From NCBI GenBank assembly GCA_009692765.1, contig SHYQ01000008.1:1-32249 (forward strand): a stretch of 32,249 nt of DNA. Direction: 5' to 3'. This stretch comes from Dehalococcoidia bacterium (GTDB taxonomy: Bacteria; Chloroflexota; Dehalococcoidia; UBA2979). The notes beneath the pieces were generated by a model. That model saw nothing but the letters and a program-made list of their open reading frames with translations, was not told where the DNA came from and did no database searches. The first letter of the stretch is position 1, and each line of letters opens with the position of its first letter. This document shows, in pieces, positions 29,066-32,249 of the stretch. A program made the position numbers and the translations under genes.

Positions 29066-29202
29066 GCGCACACGCGCGTGACTCGATCGCGGCGCGCGGC
29101 GGCGTGACGTAACACACGATGGTGACGCGACGTAACGCGGTCCCTCGATGAGATAGATCAGCCCTCCACGCGTACGTCCTGCGAACCGCGGCAGCCTCGA
29201 AC

Positions 29203-29234
29203 AGGTCGAAGACCTCGATCAGGTCGAAGACCTC
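29203..29234. repeat. Duplicated 14-bp palindrome over the nudC stop
   Basis: AGGTCGAAGACCTC occurs at 29203-29216 and 29221-29234, separated by GATC. Each is itself a 5-bp hairpin (AGGTC-GAA-GACCT). The second copy encodes the last residues of NudC and the stop (29219-29221, minus strand) lies at the junction. The pair of hairpins could terminate nudC transcription. Confidence 0.75.
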
Positions 29235-30136
29235 ATCCAGTCGCTGATCATCCGGTGCGAGACCGAGTCCGCGCGCGGCAGCCGTACGGTGTCGTCCGCC
29301 ACCTGCGCCAGCAGTTCGGCGCGCGTGAACCAGCGCGCCGACTTGATCTCCGTCTCGTCGACGTGCACCTCAAACGTCGAGGCCGTCGCGATGAAGCCGA
29401 CCATCAACTGCCCGGGGAAGGGCCACGGCTGCGAGGAGTGGTAGCGCACCTCCGCGAGGCGCACCCCCACCTCCTCGAACACCTCGCGCGCCGCCGCGCC
29501 CTCGAGCGACTCGCCGGGCTCGACGAAGCCCGCGAAGCACGAGTGCACGGCGTTCTGCCCGCCGGTGCGCGCGCCCAGCAGGCAGCGGTCGCCCCCGTCC
29601 GTGACGAGGACGATGGCGGCGGGCTCGATGCGCGGGTGATGCACGGTCGCGCAAGCCGCGTTGGTGCAGACCAGCACATGCCCCGCCTCGGCGGGCGTCG
29701 TCGGCGCGCCGCAGCGGCCGCAGAAGCGCTGCGCGCGGTGCCACTGGAGCACCCCGCGCGCGGCTGCGGCCAGCGCCGCCTCCGCCGCCGGCAACGTCGA
29801 GCCGACCTCCCGCAGCTCCGCGAGGCGCGCGCCCTCCGGCACCAGCGCCGTCGCCGCCGCCTCGTCCAGGTCGCCCGTGTCCACCGCGAAGTGCACCGCG
29901 CCGGCGTGCTCGCCTAGCAGCACGGTCACCCGCCCTTCGAGGGCGGCGAAGGCGCGCGCCGGCAGCGGCGCGAGCCGCGGGCCGTCGAGGGCGTCCACCA
30001 CCGCCAGGCGGTCGCGCCACCCCAGCAGCAGGCGCGCGTCGGCGTGCAGCAGCGCCTCCGCGAGCCACCCCTCGTCGAGGCGGCGCAGCACCATCCGGTC
30101 GATGTCGCCGCCGCCGTACACGTTCGGTTCCGCCAT
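29219..30136 (-). CDS. nudC: NADH pyrophosphatase / NAD-decapping Nudix hydrolase NudC
   Basis: Hydrolyses NAD(H) to NMN(H) and AMP and, in E. coli, removes NAD caps from RNA. The 305 residues have an N-terminal domain, a zinc ribbon (C139, C142, C157, C162), the Nudix box from GFVEPGES (203-210) through REVFEEVGV (217-225), and the NudC-specific SQPWPFP (235-241). The start is ATG 30136, with GAGGAG eight bases upstream. A strong hairpin sits just before that ribosome binding site, so nudC needs either read-through from clpC or a promoter at the clpC 3' end. Confidence 0.95.
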   Translation of the reverse strand: MAEPNVYGGGDIDRMVLRRLDEGWLAEALLHADARLLLGWRDRLAVVDALDGPRLAPLPARAFAALEGRVTVLLGEHAGAVHFAVDTGDLDEAAATALVPEGARLAELREVGSTLPAAEAALAAAARGVLQWHRAQRFCGRCGAPTTPAEAGHVLVCTNAACATVHHPRIEPAAIVLVTDGGDRCLLGARTGGQNAVHSCFAGFVEPGESLEGAAAREVFEEVGVRLAEVRYHSSQPWPFPGQLMVGFIATASTFEVHVDETEIKSARWFTRAELLAQVADDTVRLPRADSVSHRMISDWMRSST

Positions 30137-30157
30137 CGCCCTCAGCTCCTCACGCAA

Positions 30158-30185
30158 GAACGGCCGCCCTCGCGGGCGGCCGTTC
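30158..30185 (-). terminator. Intrinsic terminator hairpin between clpC and nudC
   Basis: A perfect 12-bp stem, GAACGGCCGCCC (30158-30169) and GGGCGGCCGTTC (30174-30185), with loop TCGC, 27 bases after the clpC stop. Almost the same stem follows fdxA (946-971). It ends only seven bases before the nudC Shine-Dalgarno. Confidence 0.75.
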
Positions 30186-30212
30186 CCTCCTGTCGCGAAT
30201 GCCCTGCCGTGA

Positions 30213-32249
30213 CTACGCCGGCGACTGGGACAGCGCGGGCTCCGCCTCGACCTTCGCCACCACGACCCGCTCGAAGATGACCGCGCTGTCGACGTAGTCG
30301 ACGCGGATCGTATCGCCCTCCGCGTACGAGCCCTCCAGCAGCGCGTCCGAGAGCTTGTCCTCGACCTGGTTCTGGATCACGCGGCGCAGCGGCCGCGCAC
30401 CGAAGACCGGATCGAAGCCCTCCTTCCCCAGGAAGTCGAGCAGCGCGTCCGTGACCTCGACGAACATGCCCTTCGTCTTGAGGTTGTTGCGCAGGTCGTC
30501 CAACTCGAGGTTCACGATGCTGCGGATGTGGCCCGCGTCCAGCGCGTGGAAGACCACGGCCTGGTCGATGCGGTTGAGGAACTCGGGGCGGAAGATCCGC
30601 TTCATCTCCTCCTCGACGCGCAGCTTCATGCGCTTGTACTGGTCCTCGGCGGTCTTCGCATCGTCGGCGGCAAGGTTGAAGCCGACGCGCGAGTCCTTGC
30701 GGATCAAGTCCGACCCCACGTTGGAGGTCATGATGATGATCGTGTTGCGGAAGTCGACCTTGCGGCCCTTCGCGTCGGACAGGTGGCCGTCGTCGAAGAT
30801 CTGCAACAGCACGTTGAAGACGTCCGGGTGCGCCTTCTCGATCTCGTCCAGCAGGATCAGGCAGTACGACCGCCGCCGCACCAGGTCCGTCAACTGCCCG
30901 CCGTCGTCGTAGCCCACGTAGCCCGGCGGCGAACCGACGAGGCGCGACACCGTGTGCTTCTCCATGAACTCCGACATGTCGATGCGGACGATGTTGTCCT
31001 TCGACCCGAACATGAACTCGCCGAGCATCTCCGCGAGGTAGGTCTTCCCGACTCCCGTGGGGCCCAGGAACATGAACACGCCGATCGGGCGCTTCGGGTC
31101 CTTCAGGCCAGCGCTGGCGCGGCGCACCGCGCGCGACACGGCGACTATCGGGTCTTCCTGGCCGATCACGCGCGCGCGCAGGAACGACTCCATCTCCAGC
31201 AGCCGCTGCGACTCCTCCGCCGCGATGCGCGACAGCGGGATGCCCGTCCACTGCGAGATGACGTCGCGGATATCGTCCTCGACGACGATCGGCTGCTGCG
31301 CCTCGCGTGCCTGCTCGACCTCGGCCTCGAGTTCCTCGAGCTTCGTCTGGAACCGCACCTCGCGCTCGCGCAGCTCCGCGGCGTACTCGTACTGCTGGTT
31401 AGCGATCGCCTGGTCCTTCTCGCGGCGCAGCGCCTCGAGGCCGCTCGTCGCCTCGCGCACGGAGGGCGGCGTCGAGTGCCGGCGGATGCGCACGCGCGCC
31501 GATGCTTCGTCGACGAGGTCGATCGCCTTGTCCGGCAGGAAGCGGTCGGAGACGTAGCGCGACGACAGTTCGGACGCGGCCTTGATCGCCTCGTCCGAGA
31601 TCTTCAGCTTGTGGTGCTCCTCGTACGCGGGGCGGATGCCCTTGAGGATCGAGATCGTGTCCTCGACGCTCGGCTCGTCCACGCGCACCGGCTGGAAGCG
31701 CCGCTCGAGCGCGGCGTCGCGCTCGATGTGCTTACGGTACTCGTCCAGCGTGGTCGCGCCGATCGCCTGGATCTCGCCGCGCGCCAGCGCCGGCTTGAGG
31801 ATGTTCGCGGCGTCCACCGCGCCCTCGGCCGCGCCCGCGCCGACGAGCATGTGCAGCTCGTCGATGAAGAGCACGCAGTTGCCCGAGGTCTTGATCTCCT
31901 CGATCACCTTCTTCAGGCGCTCCTCGAACTCGCCGCGGTACTTCGTGCCGGCGACCAGCAGGCCGATGTCCAGCGTCAGCATGCGCTTGCCGATGAGCGT
32001 GTCCGGCACGTCGCCGTCGACGATGCGGTGGGCGAGGCCCTCGGCGACGGCGGTCTTGCCGACGCCCGGCTCGCCGATCAGCACAGGGTTGTTCTTCGTG
32101 CGTCGCGAGAGTATCTGGATGACGCGCTCGATCTCCCGGTCGCGGCCGATGATCGGGTCGAGTTGCCCACCGCGCGCCATCGCGGTGAGATCCACGCCGA
32201 GCTGGTCGAGCGTGGGCGTACGCACCGAGCGCTGGCCCGCAGCCGCCGG
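30213..32249 (-). CDS. clpC: Clp protease ATPase subunit ClpC (5' end outside window)
   Basis: AAA+ unfoldase that feeds substrates to ClpP. The visible 678 residues run off the window edge; the N-terminal substrate-binding repeat domain is missing, and the first visible residues (PAAAGQRS then TPTLDQLG) are the linker before D1. D1 has Walker A GEPGVGKT and Walker B LFIDELH. The middle domain contains a UVR-type motif ([17 protein letters not shown]), typical of ClpC. D2 has Walker A GPTGVGKT and [16 protein letters not shown] in DSRVGFNLA is the ClpP-binding loop tripeptide. Cytoplasmic. Confidence 0.96.
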   Translation of the reverse strand, partial: PAAAGQRSVRTPTLDQLGVDLTAMARGGQLDPIIGRDREIERVIQILSRRTKNNPVLIGEPGVGKTAVAEGLAHRIVDGDVPDTLIGKRMLTLDIGLLVAGTKYRGEFEERLKKVIEEIKTSGNCVLFIDELHMLVGAGAAEGAVDAANILKPALARGEIQAIGATTLDEYRKHIERDAALERRFQPVRVDEPSVEDTISILKGIRPAYEEHHKLKISDEAIKAASELSSRYVSDRFLPDKAIDLVDEASARVRIRRHSTPPSVREATSGLEALRREKDQAIANQQYEYAAELREREVRFQTKLEELEAEVEQAREAQQPIVVEDDIRDVISQWTGIPLSRIAAEESQRLLEMESFLRARVIGQEDPIVAVSRAVRRASAGLKDPKRPIGVFMFLGPTGVGKTYLAEMLGEFMFGSKDNIVRIDMSEFMEKHTVSRLVGSPPGYVGYDDGGQLTDLVRRRSYCLILLDEIEKAHPDVFNVLLQIFDDGHLSDAKGRKVDFRNTIIIMTSNVGSDLIRKDSRVGFNLAADDAKTAEDQYKRMKLRVEEEMKRIFRPEFLNRIDQAVVFHALDAGHIRSIVNLELDDLRNNLKTKGMFVEVTDALLDFLGKEGFDPVFGARPLRRVIQNQVEDKLSDALLEGSYAEGDTIRVDYVDSAVIFERVVVAKVEAEPALSQSPA

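Noticed and set aside
29101-29140. Paired GTGACG/ACGTAAC words upstream of mreB as an operator
   Set aside because: The words are short and unevenly spaced, and lie upstream of a good constitutive-looking promoter; there is not enough to call a binding site.

Overview
This window is about 32 kb of very GC-rich (roughly 70% by eye) bacterial chromosome, densely packed with housekeeping genes. No phage, plasmid, defence or CRISPR locus is visible. The gene content fits Chloroflexota best: single-chain GlyRS, adjacent L21-L27 with nothing between them, L31 followed by a DUF1385 membrane protein, a DarA-type c-di-AMP receptor, a coenzyme-F420-related nitroreductase domain, and MreBCD/PBP2/RodA rod-shape genes. 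That assignment is inference from gene content; no rRNA is present to confirm it.

Layout. 1-2.1 kb: an unrecognised protein, a 7Fe ferredoxin with clear promoter and terminator, and a repeat array. 1.6-7.3 kb: a HExxH protein and glycyl-tRNA synthetase (minus), a two-gene plus-strand unit (39-residue membrane peptide plus c-di-AMP receptor), then minus-strand genes for a tandem HD-GYP protein, an FmdB zinc ribbon, YraN and RNase HII. 7.9-9.9 kb: FtsH. 10.4-14.5 kb: a DedA protein (minus), then rplU-rpmA-rpmE, a GNAT acetyltransferase, DUF1385 and an FbiB-like nitroreductase (plus). 14.9-17.5 kb: histidine genes, hisI on plus converging on hisH-hisA-hisF on minus. 17.7-21.3 kb: a broken GH10 glycosidase lipoprotein and DNA ligase LigA. 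21.4-22.9 kb: a small membrane protein and a ferritin-like/VIT metal transporter. 23.3-32.2 kb: all minus, clpC (running off the window), nudC, then mreB and the tightly overlapping mreC-mreD-mrdA-rodA cluster for lateral wall growth.

The most unusual content is not a protein system. All five gaps longer than 300 bases (about 924-1598, 7322-7940, 9921-10437, 14493-14893, 22886-23262) are filled by one family of GC-rich, palindromic, MITE-like elements with terminal inverted repeats and shared internal modules. Short perfect tandem duplications also sit on several stop codons. The GH10 gene carries an in-frame amber codon and a frameshift, and its start region shares a 19-base identical, apparently leaderless promoter/start block with ligA. 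I found no convincing new multi-gene system. The best candidates for follow-up are the repeat family, the leaderless start block, the membrane peptide coupled to the c-di-AMP receptor, and the HD-GYP protein whose two domains are degenerate in complementary ways.
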